A stretch of DNA of 27,126 bases from Vicinamibacteria bacterium. GTDB taxonomy: Bacteria > Acidobacteriota > Vicinamibacteria > Vicinamibacterales > UBA2999. The notes beneath the pieces were generated by a model. It ran no database searches, was not told the DNA's origin, and saw only the letters and a list, made by a program, of their open reading frames with translations. The first letter of the stretch is position 1, and every line of letters begins with the position of its first letter. The stretch is taken from the NCBI GenBank assembly GCA_025924295.1, contig JAICEG010000010.1:1-27126 (forward strand). Direction: 5' to 3'. This document shows, one piece after another, positions 16,268 through 27,126 of this stretch. A program made the position numbers and the translations under genes.

Positions 16268-17002
16268 CTACAGGGGCGTCACGACCGGGACCGTGTCGAC
16301 GAACGCTCGCCATGCCTGCTGGACGGCCACCTTGTTCTGAGACAGCGCCCCACCGTACCAAATCGTTGCGTCCGGACGGGTTGACGACTGCGTCCACATT
16401 CGCTGCACGACCATCGCCACGCCAACGATCGGAACCCGCATGGTGAAGTAGGGAGGCAGCGGCACGCGGCGATCGCGCGCCATCTCCAGGCGCAGCCCCT
16501 CGGGACTGACGTCGACGATGTGGGCCGGTGCGCCGTCGGCGAGGGCCTCGAACCGGTTGACGCTCTTGCGAATCGATCGGCGAACGGGCCTGGCATCGAG
16601 TATCGCCATCGCGACAAAGCACATGAGCATCGCGCGCTCGACCGGCCGGCTGAGATACATCGTCTGCAGCGGGTCGCCCTGTGAAGCTGTCGCGGCGTTG
16701 CCAATGAGAATCGTGGGCGTTTGCGGATTCCGGCCGCGGTGTTCCAGCAGGAGTCGGCGATGTGAGACGTCGGCGATCAGGAGCGCGAAGGGCAGGAGCA
16801 TCTCGGCAGCGGCCGCCTGGGCCGTGGAGCGCAGCACTGGTTCGAAGCCGTCAGATCGCAGCCAGACCGCGATGGCCTCCCCCTCGGCCCGGTTTGAAAG
16901 CGAAACAATGACGCGGGGACGCGCGACCACGCGCCGGATAGTGCAGCCGCTGTGCCATCGAATTTCCAACGTTTTTCGGGCGAGCAGCGTCCAGGCGCTC
17001 AC
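16268..17002 (-). CDS. PilZ domain protein with degenerate receiver-like N-terminus
   Basis: The region of about residues 28-120 resembles a response-regulator receiver fold (RVIVSLSNRAEGEAIAVWLRSDGFEP... FALLIADVS... TPTILIGN... YLSRPVE), but the phosphoacceptor position and acidic cluster are not convincing, so it may be a pseudo-receiver. The region of about 138-225 looks like PilZ: an arginine cluster (RRSIRKSVNR) followed by DVSPEGL, matching the D/NxSxxG c-di-GMP-binding motif. The inferred role is a cytoplasmic c-di-GMP sensor; the target is unknown. The start is uncertain: GTG 17002 (244 residues) or GTG 16930 (220 residues), neither with a good ribosome-binding site. It stands alone on the minus strand between era and mgtE, interrupting an otherwise common era/recO neighbourhood. 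Confidence 0.75.
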   Translation of the reverse strand: MSAWTLLARKTLEIRWHSGCTIRRVVARPRVIVSLSNRAEGEAIAVWLRSDGFEPVLRSTAQAAAAEMLLPFALLIADVSHRRLLLEHRGRNPQTPTILIGNAATASQGDPLQTMYLSRPVERAMLMCFVAMAILDARPVRRSIRKSVNRFEALADGAPAHIVDVSPEGLRLEMARDRRVPLPPYFTMRVPIVGVAMVVQRMWTQSSTRPDATIWYGGALSQNKVAVQQAWRAFVDTVPVVTPL

Positions 17003-17124
17003 ACAACCGCAACGGAAATGAGAGAACCGTAATTCCTGGGTGATGCGCGGAACGCGGTTGGAGCTGAGTCGATGCTGTGACCGCGTGGTAGATTAAGCGT
17101 TTGTGGATGTGACCGGATTCGCAC

Positions 17125-18489
17125 ATGGCGACCCAGCGCAGAATTGATCTCGTCCTCGATTCAGTCAAGCGACTGCTGCGCATTGGTGCGACCGCCAACC
17201 TCCTGAACCTGCTGCAGAAACAGCATCCGGCCGACCTCGCGCAAATCTTCACCGAGCTGCAGGACAAGGAGCGCGAGGCGGCCTTCACCGTGCTGGCCGA
17301 TCGCAACGGTCGTCTCGCGATGGAAGCCGTCTCCGAGCTCGGACCGGAAGCGGGCGCCGCGTTGCTGGCGACACGCCCCGCCGAGGAGATCGCAAAGCTC
17401 GCCCAGGAAATTCCGTCGGATGACGCCGCGGCTCTGATCGACTACCTCCCCGAGGAACTCTCGGCCGCCGTCCTCCACCTGATGCGGCCGAAGGAATCGA
17501 CCGTCGTCGAGAACCTGCTCGAGTACGCAGAGCGGACGGCCGGCCGCATCATGAATCCGAATGTCTTCGCGTTGAGCGAAGACGTCACGGTCGGGGAGGC
17601 GATCACCGAAATACAGAGCGCTCGCGATGTCGAGATGGTCTTCTATCTCTACGTCGTCGATGAACGCCGCCATCTCGTCGGGGTTGTGTCGCTCCGCCGG
17701 TTACTGCTCGTGTCGCCGGAGACGCCGCTCAAGCGGATCATGACGGCGGACATCACCAGCGCGCGCGTCGACATGGACCAGGAGGAGGTGGCGCGGCAGG
17801 TGGCGGCCTACAACCTGCTGGCCATTCCTGTCGTCGATGCCGAGAACAAACTGGTCGGGATCATCACCGTCGACGACGTCATCGACGTCATCAAGGACGA
17901 GGCCACCGAGGACATCTACCGGCTGGCCGGTGTTGCCGGGGATGAGCGGGCGTTCACGCCCGCAAGCGAGTCGCTGCGCAAGCGGCTGCCGTGGCTCGGG
18001 ATCAACCTGATCACGGCGTTCTTTGCCGCGGCCGTCGTCGGACTGTTCGAAGGCACGATCGATCTGTTCCCCGTGCTCGCCGTCTTCATGCCTATCGTCG
18101 CCGGCATGGGTGGCAACGCCGGCACCCAGACGCTGACGGTCATCGTGCGCGGCATTGCCCTGGGCGAACTGTCGTGGAGCAATTCGAGGAAGGCGCTCGT
18201 CAAGGAGGTCCTCGTCGGTCTCGGCAACGGCGTGGCGCTCGGTGCCACGGCGGCACTGGTGGTCTGGCTGATTCGGGGCAGTCCCACGCTTGGGCTTGTG
18301 CTGGGACTGGCGATGGTCATCAACATGTTCGTGGCCGCTGCCGCCGGGACGCTGGTGCCGCTCGGCCTGCGGGCCGCCAATGTCGATCCGGCTTTGGCCT
18401 CGTCGGTGTTCATCACGACGATGACCGATATGTTCGGTTTCTTCTCGTTTCTGGGCCTGGCGACCGTCTTTGCGCGATACCTCGTGTGA
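17125..18489 (+). CDS. mgtE: Magnesium transporter MgtE
   Basis: A magnesium channel of the inner membrane, 454 residues. It has the full family layout: N-terminal superhelical MgtE_N domain (about 20-130, HPADLAQIFTELQ), two CBS domains (about 140-260; MNPNVFALSED, VVSLRRLL, MTADIT, IPVVDAENKLVGIITVDDVIDV), a connecting helix with ATEDIYRLAG, and five transmembrane helices (about 290-454) including VAGMGGNAGTQTL, the conserved pore/ion-site stretch. In the family the cytosolic domains sense magnesium and close the pore. No magnesium riboswitch-like structure is evident in the 122 bp upstream. An inverted-repeat element follows the stop. Confidence 0.97.
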   Translation: MATQRRIDLVLDSVKRLLRIGATANLLNLLQKQHPADLAQIFTELQDKEREAAFTVLADRNGRLAMEAVSELGPEAGAALLATRPAEEIAKLAQEIPSDDAAALIDYLPEELSAAVLHLMRPKESTVVENLLEYAERTAGRIMNPNVFALSEDVTVGEAITEIQSARDVEMVFYLYVVDERRHLVGVVSLRRLLLVSPETPLKRIMTADITSARVDMDQEEVARQVAAYNLLAIPVVDAENKLVGIITVDDVIDVIKDEATEDIYRLAGVAGDERAFTPASESLRKRLPWLGINLITAFFAAAVVGLFEGTIDLFPVLAVFMPIVAGMGGNAGTQTLTVIVRGIALGELSWSNSRKALVKEVLVGLGNGVALGATAALVVWLIRGSPTLGLVLGLAMVINMFVAAAAGTLVPLGLRAANVDPALASSVFITTMTDMFGFFSFLGLATVFARYLV

Positions 18490-18503
18490 CCAGTGGTTCA
18501 AGT

Positions 18504-18609
18504 TTCTGAGTTCTCGCTTCTTGGTTCTTGTTCACGTTCGGGATTCTGGGTTCGGAGGGTCGGACGCCCCGTCGAACCTGAACGCGAACCGAGAAGTGAG
18601 CACTCAGAA
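18504..18609. repeat. Long imperfect inverted repeat between mgtE and recO
   Basis: Left arm 18504-18540 and right arm 18573-18609, each 37 bases, pair at 31 of 37 positions without gaps, around a 32-base loop. The arms are themselves internally repetitive (TTCTGAGT, TTCTTGGTTC, TTGTTCACGTTCG-like units). It lies 14 bp after the mgtE stop and just before the recO promoter, so it could separate the two transcription units. No U-tract is present. Confidence 0.8.
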
Positions 18610-18621
18610 GTGTGAACGACA

Positions 18622-18627
18622 TAAAAT
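18622..18627 (+). promoter_or_regulatory. Putative -10 box for recO with very short leader
   Basis: TAAAAT lies 11 bp before the recO GTG (18639), predicting a leader of about 4-5 bases. The spacing closely matches the TAAAAT/ATG arrangement at 2630-2648. No recognisable -35 and no ribosome-binding site. Confidence 0.4.
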
Positions 18628-18638
18628 GGTGCCCATTC

Positions 18639-19289
18639 GTGCCGCTTTACACCGCCGAGGCGCTGATTCTCCGGACCTACAAGCTCGGTGAAGCTGACAG
18701 GATTGTCGTCTTCCTGACGCGGGATCGGGGCAAGAAACGTGGTGTGGCGAAAGGCGCTCGCCGGCCACGGTCGTCGTTCACGGGAGCGCTCGAACCGATG
18801 ACCGAAGTCAGGGTTGCCTACTTCGAGAAAGAACGGCGGGAGCTGGTAGGTCTGAATTACGCGGAAACATTTCGGTCGCCGCTGACGCTCGCTAATCCGG
18901 ATGCGCTCGGGTATATCAGCTATTTTGCCGAGCTGCTCGATGAGTGGGCGCAGGAGGCGGACGCCGACGACCGGCTGTATCGGTTGGGCGCGTCGATGCT
19001 GGACGCGCTTTCGGTTGGGGCCCCGGTGGAGCCGCTTGCACGGTATTTCGAGTACTGGCTCTTACGATTGCAGGGCGTGTATCCGGAATCGCAGGCGGGC
19101 CTGTCATCTGCAGCTATGGCATTTCTCGCGGGGTCGCGGACCGTGCCACCCCAGCAGGTGGCCTCGGTGCCAGTGGAACTCAGGGCGTTGAGAGAGCTGG
19201 AAAACGTGCATCGGACACTCATCACGATGCATCTGGAGAAAACGTTGAAATCGGACCGCGTACTTCGCGACCTTCGTCGTCACGCCTGA
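18639..19289 (+). CDS. recO: DNA repair protein RecO
   Basis: Recombination mediator that helps RecA load in the RecFOR pathway. The N-terminal OB fold is clear (PLYTAEALILRTYKLGEADRI, then GVAKGARRPRSSFTGALEPMTEV), and the helical C-terminal domain contains YFEYWLLRLQGVYPE and ends LKSDRVLRDLRR. The GTG at 18639 matches the family start; an upstream GTG at 18612 would add nine residues overlapping the -10 box. At 216 residues it is short: many RecO proteins carry a four-cysteine zinc module just after the GVYPE position, and here the sequence passes directly to SSAAMAFLAG with no cysteines. It starts a recO-glyQ-glyS series. Confidence 0.93.
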   Translation: MPLYTAEALILRTYKLGEADRIVVFLTRDRGKKRGVAKGARRPRSSFTGALEPMTEVRVAYFEKERRELVGLNYAETFRSPLTLANPDALGYISYFAELLDEWAQEADADDRLYRLGASMLDALSVGAPVEPLARYFEYWLLRLQGVYPESQAGLSSAAMAFLAGSRTVPPQQVASVPVELRALRELENVHRTLITMHLEKTLKSDRVLRDLRRHA

Positions 19290-19300
19290 ACGAGTTGAGC

Positions 19301-20182
19301 GTGACCCTTCAAGATCTCATTCTCAAGCTGTCGGCGTTCTGGGCCTCGCACGGATGCCTGCTGCAGCAGCCGCTCGATCTCGAGGTCGGGGCCGGCACCT
19401 CTCATCCCGAAACGCTGTTTCGCGTGCTCGGGCCAAAGCCGTGGAGCGTTGCGTACGTGCAACCGTCACGGCGTCCCGATGACGGCAGGTTCGGACAGAA
19501 CCCGCACCGGTTGTTCAAGCATCATCAGTATCAGGTCATCCTGAAACCGTCGCCCGATGAAGTGCAGCAGCTGTATCTCGACAGCCTCGAGGCCTGCGGG
19601 ATCAATCCGCGGCAGCACGACATCCGGTTCGAGGAAGACAACTGGGAATCGCCGACGCTGGGCGCCTGGGGCATCGGATGGCAGGTGCTGCTCGACGGGC
19701 TCGAGATCACGCAGTTCACGTACTTCCAGCAGGTCGGCGGGATGGACCTTGCCCCGATCTCGTGCGAGATCACCTATGGGCTCGAGCGCATCGCCATGTT
19801 CCTGCAGCGCGTGGACAACGTCTTCGATCTCGAGTGGGGCGGCGGCGTCAAGTATTCAGAGGTTCGGCTCCAGGAGGAGATCGAGCAATCGAAGTACGCG
19901 TTCGGCCAGGTCGACATGCCGGCAGAGGAGTTCGCAGCCGTCCACCGCGATCTCTTCGACCGGAACTTCGCCTTTGCGGAGAAGCTGCTGGCGTCCGGTC
20001 TCGTGTGGCCGGCTCTCGAGTACTGCTTGAAGTGCTCTCACCTGTTCAACATCCTGGATTCCAGCGGCAGCATCGGTGTGACCGAACGTACGGCCTACAT
20101 CCTCCGGGTCCGTCAGCTCGCAATCCGCATTGCGAAGCAGTATGCCGGGCCTGAAGAGAACGCTGCGCAGGAGGGCATGTGA
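19301..20182 (+). CDS. glyQ: Glycyl-tRNA synthetase, alpha subunit
   Basis: Catalytic class II subunit of the alpha2-beta2 bacterial GlyRS that charges tRNA-Gly. Family segments are LQDLILKLSAFWASHGC, QPSRRPDDGRFGQNPHR, FEEDNWESPTLGAWGIGWQV, TYFQQVGGMDL and SCEITYGLERIAMFLQ. GTG 19301 gives 293 residues; TTG 19295 is an in-frame alternative. It follows recO by 11 bp and overlaps glyS by 4 bp (GTGA). Confidence 0.97.
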   Translation: MTLQDLILKLSAFWASHGCLLQQPLDLEVGAGTSHPETLFRVLGPKPWSVAYVQPSRRPDDGRFGQNPHRLFKHHQYQVILKPSPDEVQQLYLDSLEACGINPRQHDIRFEEDNWESPTLGAWGIGWQVLLDGLEITQFTYFQQVGGMDLAPISCEITYGLERIAMFLQRVDNVFDLEWGGGVKYSEVRLQEEIEQSKYAFGQVDMPAEEFAAVHRDLFDRNFAFAEKLLASGLVWPALEYCLKCSHLFNILDSSGSIGVTERTAYILRVRQLAIRIAKQYAGPEENAAQEGM

Positions 20183-22380
20183 CGGGGCTCGACCGCGAGC
20201 TGCTCATCGAGATCGGCTGCGAGGAGATCCCCGCGAGCTGGCTGCCGGGCCTGACGACGCAGCTCGGACGTCACCTCGATGCGCGCCTGAAAGAGTTCCG
20301 GCTGACCGGCGAGGGAGCCGCTGAAACCTACAGCACGCCCAGACGGCTCACGGCGCGTGTCGCCAAACTGTCCGAGCGTCAGTCGGATTTCGAGGAACTC
20401 GTCGCCGGTCCGCCGGTGTCGGCCGCATTCAAGCCAGACGGACAGCCCACGCCAGCGGCAACCGGCTTTGCCAAGAAGTACGGTGTCGAAGTCGACGCTC
20501 TGGAGCGGCAGGAAACACCGAAAGGCCCGTATCTCGCGTACCGCGTTCGTCAACGCGGGAAGGCGACGGTGGACGTGCTCGCCGATCTCATGGGCGGCTT
20601 GCTTCGGGACATGAAGTTCCCGAAGCAGATGCGGTGGGACGCCTACCTCGAGGACGGCAAGGGCGATCTGCCGTTCGCGCGACCGATCCGCTGGCTCGTG
20701 CTGCTCTATGGCGGCCGAGTCGTACCGTTCGTCATCCGACGGACCGAGCTCGCGCAGGGGCCCACCGTACAGGACATCAGATCAGGCCCCAATACCTACG
20801 GACATCGGTTCCTGACGACGAGCGGACGTGCCGGGCGCGCGATCAAGGTCAAGACATTCGACGACTACCAGGCTCGCCTGCTCGAGAACTTCGTCATCCT
20901 CGATCGTGCCGAGCGCGAGCAGCGCATCCGGCGCGAGCTCGAGACACACGCGCGCAAGCTGGGCGCGAGAGTCAGCGGTCTGGTCGCGTCGCAGTCGTCA
21001 CTGCTTCAGGAAGTACCGGACCTCGTCGAGTACCCCTCTGTGGTCGCCGGACACATCCCGGTGGAGTTCCTCAAACTGCCCGAGGAAGTGCTGACGACGA
21101 CGATGATTCATCATCAGCACTACTTCCCGGTCGTTGACGAAGAAGGGCGACTCAAGCCGGCGTTCCTGGCGGTCACGAACATGCAGGCGGAGCGTCCCGA
21201 GATCATCGCGCGCAACTCAGAACGGGTGTTGACCGCCCGGCTTCGCGACGCCCGGTTCTTCTGGGATGAGGATCGCAAGTCTACGCTCGCGTCGCGCATC
21301 GACCGTCTGTCGACGATTCTCTTTCACAAGAAGCTCGGTAGTTATCGCCAGAAGGCCGATCGCATCGCTGCCCTTGCCGCATGGATCGCAGAGGAAGCCT
21401 TCGGGCGCCCGGACGCGTCGGCGCACGCCGAGCAGGCGGCCCGCCTGTGCAAAGCGGATCTGGCCACCGACATGGTGCGGGAGCTGACCGAGCTCCAGGG
21501 CACGATGGGTGGAATCTACGCTCGCGAAGAGGGCCTGCCGGAAGAGATCTGGAAGGCGATCTACTTCCATTACCTGCCGGTTGGTGTCGAGGCCGATGCA
21601 CCGCCGTCGCGACAACAGCTCGGGGCTGCGGCAGTGACATGGGCGGCCGTGGCGCTTGCCGACAAGCTCGACTCGGTCGTCGGGATGTTCTGGGCAGGCG
21701 AGCGGCCTACCGGCGGGCGCGATCCGCTTGGTCTTCGCCGACAGGCACAGGGAGCCGTCAAGATCCTCGTGGACCTGCCGGATCTAGCCGGGCTCGAGAA
21801 TCGCCTCCCGCTTGGACGACTGCTGGAGCAAGCGGCCCTGCCGTTTGGCGGCTTCGGTGAGTCGGAGGCAGCGGTTCTCTCTTTCATGGGTGATCGTCTG
21901 TCGCACCTGCTCGAGCAGCGTGGCTTCGACATCCGCAGTGTGCGCGCGGTCACTCACGGCGGTCCGGCCACGATCAGCCCGCTCGAGGCGCTGCGCAAGC
22001 TCGAAGCGCTGTCGCAGATGTCTGGTTCGGAATCGTTACGTGGTGTTGCTACGCTGCTCAAGCGGGTCAAGAACATCTCGAAAGGTGTGCCGTCACCAAC
22101 GGCACTGGACACGACGCTGCTGGCGGAGCCGGCAGAGCGTGCTCTGGTGTCCGCACTGCAGGCTGGCGAGAGCAACATCCGAGCAGCGGCTTCACGCGGC
22201 GACTACCGCGACGCCTTCACGGGAATCGCGGCGCTACAGGCGCCGGTGGCGAAGTTCTTCGACGATGTGCTCGTGATGGCGGATGACGAGCGCCTGCGTG
22301 CGGCGCGGCTGGGACTGGTCTCAGCGTTGCGCGGGTTGATCCTGGACATTGCAGACATTTCCGAGATCGTGACCGACTGA
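20179..22380 (+). CDS. glyS: Glycyl-tRNA synthetase, beta subunit
   Basis: Non-catalytic subunit of bacterial GlyRS carrying tRNA recognition, 733 residues (E. coli about 689). The N-terminus ELLIEIGCEEIPASWLPG is diagnostic; B3/B4-like and HD-like parts follow (MIHHQHYFPVVDEEGRL, RVLTARLRDARFFWDED, LGSYRQKADRI, YLPVGVEADAPPSR, GGRDPLGLRRQA), and the end contains the DALR-like anticodon-binding region (AGESNIRAAASRGDY). The GTG start overlaps the glyQ stop. It lies 46 bp before ppdK. Confidence 0.97.
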   Translation: MTGLDRELLIEIGCEEIPASWLPGLTTQLGRHLDARLKEFRLTGEGAAETYSTPRRLTARVAKLSERQSDFEELVAGPPVSAAFKPDGQPTPAATGFAKKYGVEVDALERQETPKGPYLAYRVRQRGKATVDVLADLMGGLLRDMKFPKQMRWDAYLEDGKGDLPFARPIRWLVLLYGGRVVPFVIRRTELAQGPTVQDIRSGPNTYGHRFLTTSGRAGRAIKVKTFDDYQARLLENFVILDRAEREQRIRRELETHARKLGARVSGLVASQSSLLQEVPDLVEYPSVVAGHIPVEFLKLPEEVLTTTMIHHQHYFPVVDEEGRLKPAFLAVTNMQAERPEIIARNSERVLTARLRDARFFWDEDRKSTLASRIDRLSTILFHKKLGSYRQKADRIAALAAWIAEEAFGRPDASAHAEQAARLCKADLATDMVRELTELQGTMGGIYAREEGLPEEIWKAIYFHYLPVGVEADAPPSRQQLGAAAVTWAAVALADKLDSVVGMFWAGERPTGGRDPLGLRRQAQGAVKILVDLPDLAGLENRLPLGRLLEQAALPFGGFGESEAAVLSFMGDRLSHLLEQRGFDIRSVRAVTHGGPATISPLEALRKLEALSQMSGSESLRGVATLLKRVKNISKGVPSPTALDTTLLAEPAERALVSALQAGESNIRAAASRGDYRDAFTGIAALQAPVAKFFDDVLVMADDERLRAARLGLVSALRGLILDIADISEIVTD

Positions 22381-22426
22381 GGGGTGGAGTCGCGATTGGC
22401 AGGCTAAAAGGGGAGAGCGAGTTCGA

Positions 22427-25212
<2,786 letters not shown>

Positions 25213-25216
<4 letters not shown>

Positions 25217-26178
25217 TTTCGGTCTACGTTCACGAAAACGGCGCGACGAGGCAGGCGGATCAAGTCGATCCCGCCTGGCTCGCCGCATCCTCGACGACGA
25301 AGGTGTGGGTCGACCTGGCGGCCCCGAGCGACGAGGAGTTCGCCGTGCTGAGCGACGTTTTTCACTTCCATCCGCTCTCGGTCGAGGACGCCCGCAGCTC
25401 GCTTCAATTCCCCAAGGTCGAGCAGTATCCCAACTATCTCTACCTCGTGCTCCATGGCATCGACAGCCAGGTGGACTCGGAGCACGGCTTCGCCACGCGC
25501 GACATCGACTTCTTTCTCGGTCGCAATTTCCTGGCGACCGTGCACGACGGCGTATCACGCAGCGTCGAACGGCTGCGTCATGCGTGCGGGCAGTATGAGC
25601 ACCTGCTGAGCGAAGGGCCCGTGTCGTTGTGCCACCGGATCGTCGATTTGATGGTGGACAACTACCGTCCGGTCACTGAAGCCATCGAGGAGCGCGTGGA
25701 GACGCTCGAAGAAGGTGCCATGGCGGGCCACACGCAAATGGTTGGGCATCTCATGAACGTCAAGCGGGAGCTGGCGCAGATGCGACGCGTGCTCGTGCCG
25801 CAGCGCGATGCGATTGGCCGCCTGGCCCGTCGCGAGTTCCCGATGATCTCGGACGAGATGGCCTTCCGTTTCCGCGACGTCTATGACCACGTCGTTCGCA
25901 CCACCGAAGAGGTGATTCTGTTTCAGGATCGGATGAACGGTGTGCTCGAGGTGAACCTGGCGAGCGTGTCGAATCGCTTGAATCAGATCATGAAGGTCCT
26001 CACGGTGATGTCGACGATCTTCCTGCCGCTCACCGTGCTGACCGGGATGTGGGGCATGAACATCGAGCTGCCGCACCTGCCGGGCGGGCCGGGTGCGCAG
26101 TTCTGGTGGATTGGCGGGATCATGGCGGCGGTCAGCCTCGCCATGCTTGCTCTGTTTCGGCTCAATAAATGGATCTGA
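25213..26178 (+). CDS. corA: CorA family magnesium/cobalt transporter
   Basis: A divalent-cation channel of the inner membrane. From TTG 25213 it has 321 residues beginning ISVYVHENG. The large cytosolic domain contains FHFHPLSVEDA and the long helices (about 150-255, MVGHLMNVKRELAQMRRVL). Two C-terminal transmembrane helices follow: TVMSTIFLPLTVLTGMWGMN, ending in the GMN selectivity signature, and the last helix near WIGGIMAAVSLAMLALF. The TTG start overlaps the ppdK stop as TTGA, so it is translationally coupled. The hairpin at 26180-26282 follows and may end the transcript. Confidence 0.95.
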
Positions 26179-26179
26179 A

Positions 26180-26282
26180 ACCACGAGGGTCACGAAGCTC
26201 ACGAAGATCTAAACGCAGAGATCGCTGGGATCTCTGCGTTTTCAAGACATGCGTCTTCGCTGCCCTTCGTGGCCTTCGTGGT
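26180..26282. terminator. Nested hairpin between corA and mutL
   Basis: The inner stem pairs 26211-26223 with 26229-26241, a perfect 13-bp match with loop GCTGG, ending in TTTT. The outer arms, built of CACGAAG-type repeats, pair about 26180-26197 with 26265-26282 (16 of 18 bases). It starts 2 bp after the corA stop. The inner stem with its short T-run could be a bidirectional or weak intrinsic terminator. A TAGATA at 26283-26288, 8 bp before the mutL ATG, might be the mutL -10. Confidence 0.65.
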
Positions 26283-26296
26283 TAGATAACCGTCCA

Positions 26297-27126
26297 ATGG
26301 GCAAGATTCATCGACTCCCCGACGATCTCGCGAATCAGATCGCTGCTGGTGAAGTCGTCGAGCGACCGGCCTCGGTCATCAAGGAACTGGTCGAGAACTC
26401 GCTGGACGCGGGTGCGCGACGAATTGCCATCACCGTGGAGTTCGGTGGCAAGAAACTGATCCGCGTCGAGGACGATGGCGAGGGGATGGAGCCTGAAGAC
26501 GCGCGGCTCGCCCTCGAGCGTCACGCGACGAGCAAGATCCGGCGATCCGACGACCTGGCGCGGATTGCGACCCTCGGATTCCGGGGAGAGGCGCTGCCCA
26601 GCATCGCATCGGTGTCGCATTTCACCCTGCGCACGCGCGCCCGCGGCACGGCGTCCGGCACGGACATCCGCGTCAATGGCGGGACCATCGCTTCCGTGAC
26701 GGACGCGGGCATGCCGGAGGGCACCTCGATCGAGGTCGCTGATCTCTTCTACAACCTCCCGGCGCGGCGCAAGTTTCTCAAGTCGGATGGCGCCGAGTCC
26801 GCCCAGGTCTCTCGCATCGTCACGCAACTGGCGCTGTGTTATCCGGAGGTGGGGTTCACGCTGACGAGCTCGGGACGGAAGGTGCTGCAGGTCCCACCAG
26901 TGGCGACACTGCGGGACCGGCTCTATCAGCTGTATGGGGATCGCGGCGATCTTGTCGACGTCCGGCGCGAGAGCGGCGACGTCAGCCTGGTTGGCTATAT
27001 CGCGGCGCTCGCCGAGCAGGGGCCGACGCGCGGGCCGCAGAACGTCTTCGTCAACCGGCGAGTGGTCAAGGACCGCACCATTGCGCACGCGATCTTCGAT
27101 GCCTACAGCGTGGCGTCGAACCGCGA
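26297..27126 (+). CDS. mutL: DNA mismatch repair protein MutL, N-terminal part (runs off window)
   Basis: GHKL ATPase of mismatch repair that couples MutS recognition to strand processing. 276 codons are visible; the rest lies beyond 27126, so the linker and dimerisation/endonuclease domain cannot be judged. ANQIAAGEVVERPASVIKEL with the catalytic Glu30 and Asn34 (KELVENSLDAGA), the DDGEGM loop, RHATSKI, LGFRGEALPSIASVS, LFYNLPARRKFLKS and the transducer-domain VFVNRRVVKDR are all intact. ATG 26297 fits the family start (GKIHRLPDDLANQI). It has no obvious ribosome-binding site. Confidence 0.97.
   Translation, partial: MGKIHRLPDDLANQIAAGEVVERPASVIKELVENSLDAGARRIAITVEFGGKKLIRVEDDGEGMEPEDARLALERHATSKIRRSDDLARIATLGFRGEALPSIASVSHFTLRTRARGTASGTDIRVNGGTIASVTDAGMPEGTSIEVADLFYNLPARRKFLKSDGAESAQVSRIVTQLALCYPEVGFTLTSSGRKVLQVPPVATLRDRLYQLYGDRGDLVDVRRESGDVSLVGYIAALAEQGPTRGPQNVFVNRRVVKDRTIAHAIFDAYSVASNR

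Noticed and set aside
17003..17124. Magnesium riboswitch upstream of mgtE
   Set aside because: The 122-bp gap shows no M-box-like conserved stems and no terminator hairpin that I can recognise.

Overview
This GC-rich window is densely packed with housekeeping genes. It suggests a Gram-negative, LPS-making bacterium, because it carries kdsB (Kdo activation). Two-subunit GlyRS, an LDH-like malate dehydrogenase, a pyruvate phosphate dikinase, and short palindromes that encode SGFSRT when read through point to Acidobacteriota, possibly Vicinamibacteria. That placement is inference from gene content and recalled patterns; no rRNA, tRNA, phage or plasmid gene is visible.

Layout. Positions 1-2.6 kb, minus strand: kdsB then pyrG, pairing CTP synthesis with the CTP-consuming Kdo cytidylyltransferase. 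At 2.6-3.2 kb is a lone membrane-anchored protein with a PilP/GspC-like C-terminus, convergent with serA (3.2-4.8 kb, minus strand). A 329-bp divergent regulatory region separates serA from the TCA-cycle/nucleotide block mdh, sucC, sucD, ndk (5.1-8.7 kb). A small DUF2905 membrane protein and dcd follow. From 9.6 to 16.3 kb runs a tightly coupled series hisS-aspS-phoH-ybeY-corC-era, in which most neighbours overlap by a few bases; it covers aminoacylation, rRNA maturation, ribosome assembly and a CBS-domain membrane protein. A minus-strand PilZ protein with a degenerate receiver-like domain and a plus-strand mgtE lie between era and recO, which are close neighbours in many bacteria. The recO-glyQ-glyS-ppdK-corA block runs 18.6-26.2 kb, and mutL begins at 26.3 kb and leaves the window.

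The genes are mostly conventional. The unusual layer is the repetitive DNA. An 18-bp perfect palindrome occurs identically in two places: just after ndk, and inside the kdsB reading frame, where it encodes part of a surface loop. A related palindrome lies in the 5' end of ybeY. Several gene junctions hold long imperfect hairpins, or single arms, whose arms are made of degenerate short direct repeats: after pyrG, mdh/sucC, sucD/ndk, mgtE/recO and corA/mutL. Units differ between loci, except that the pyrG and mdh sites share one.

I found no CRISPR array, transposon, toxin-antitoxin pair or defence island. The candidate for something undescribed is this repeat layer, especially the in-frame palindrome, not a new gene system.
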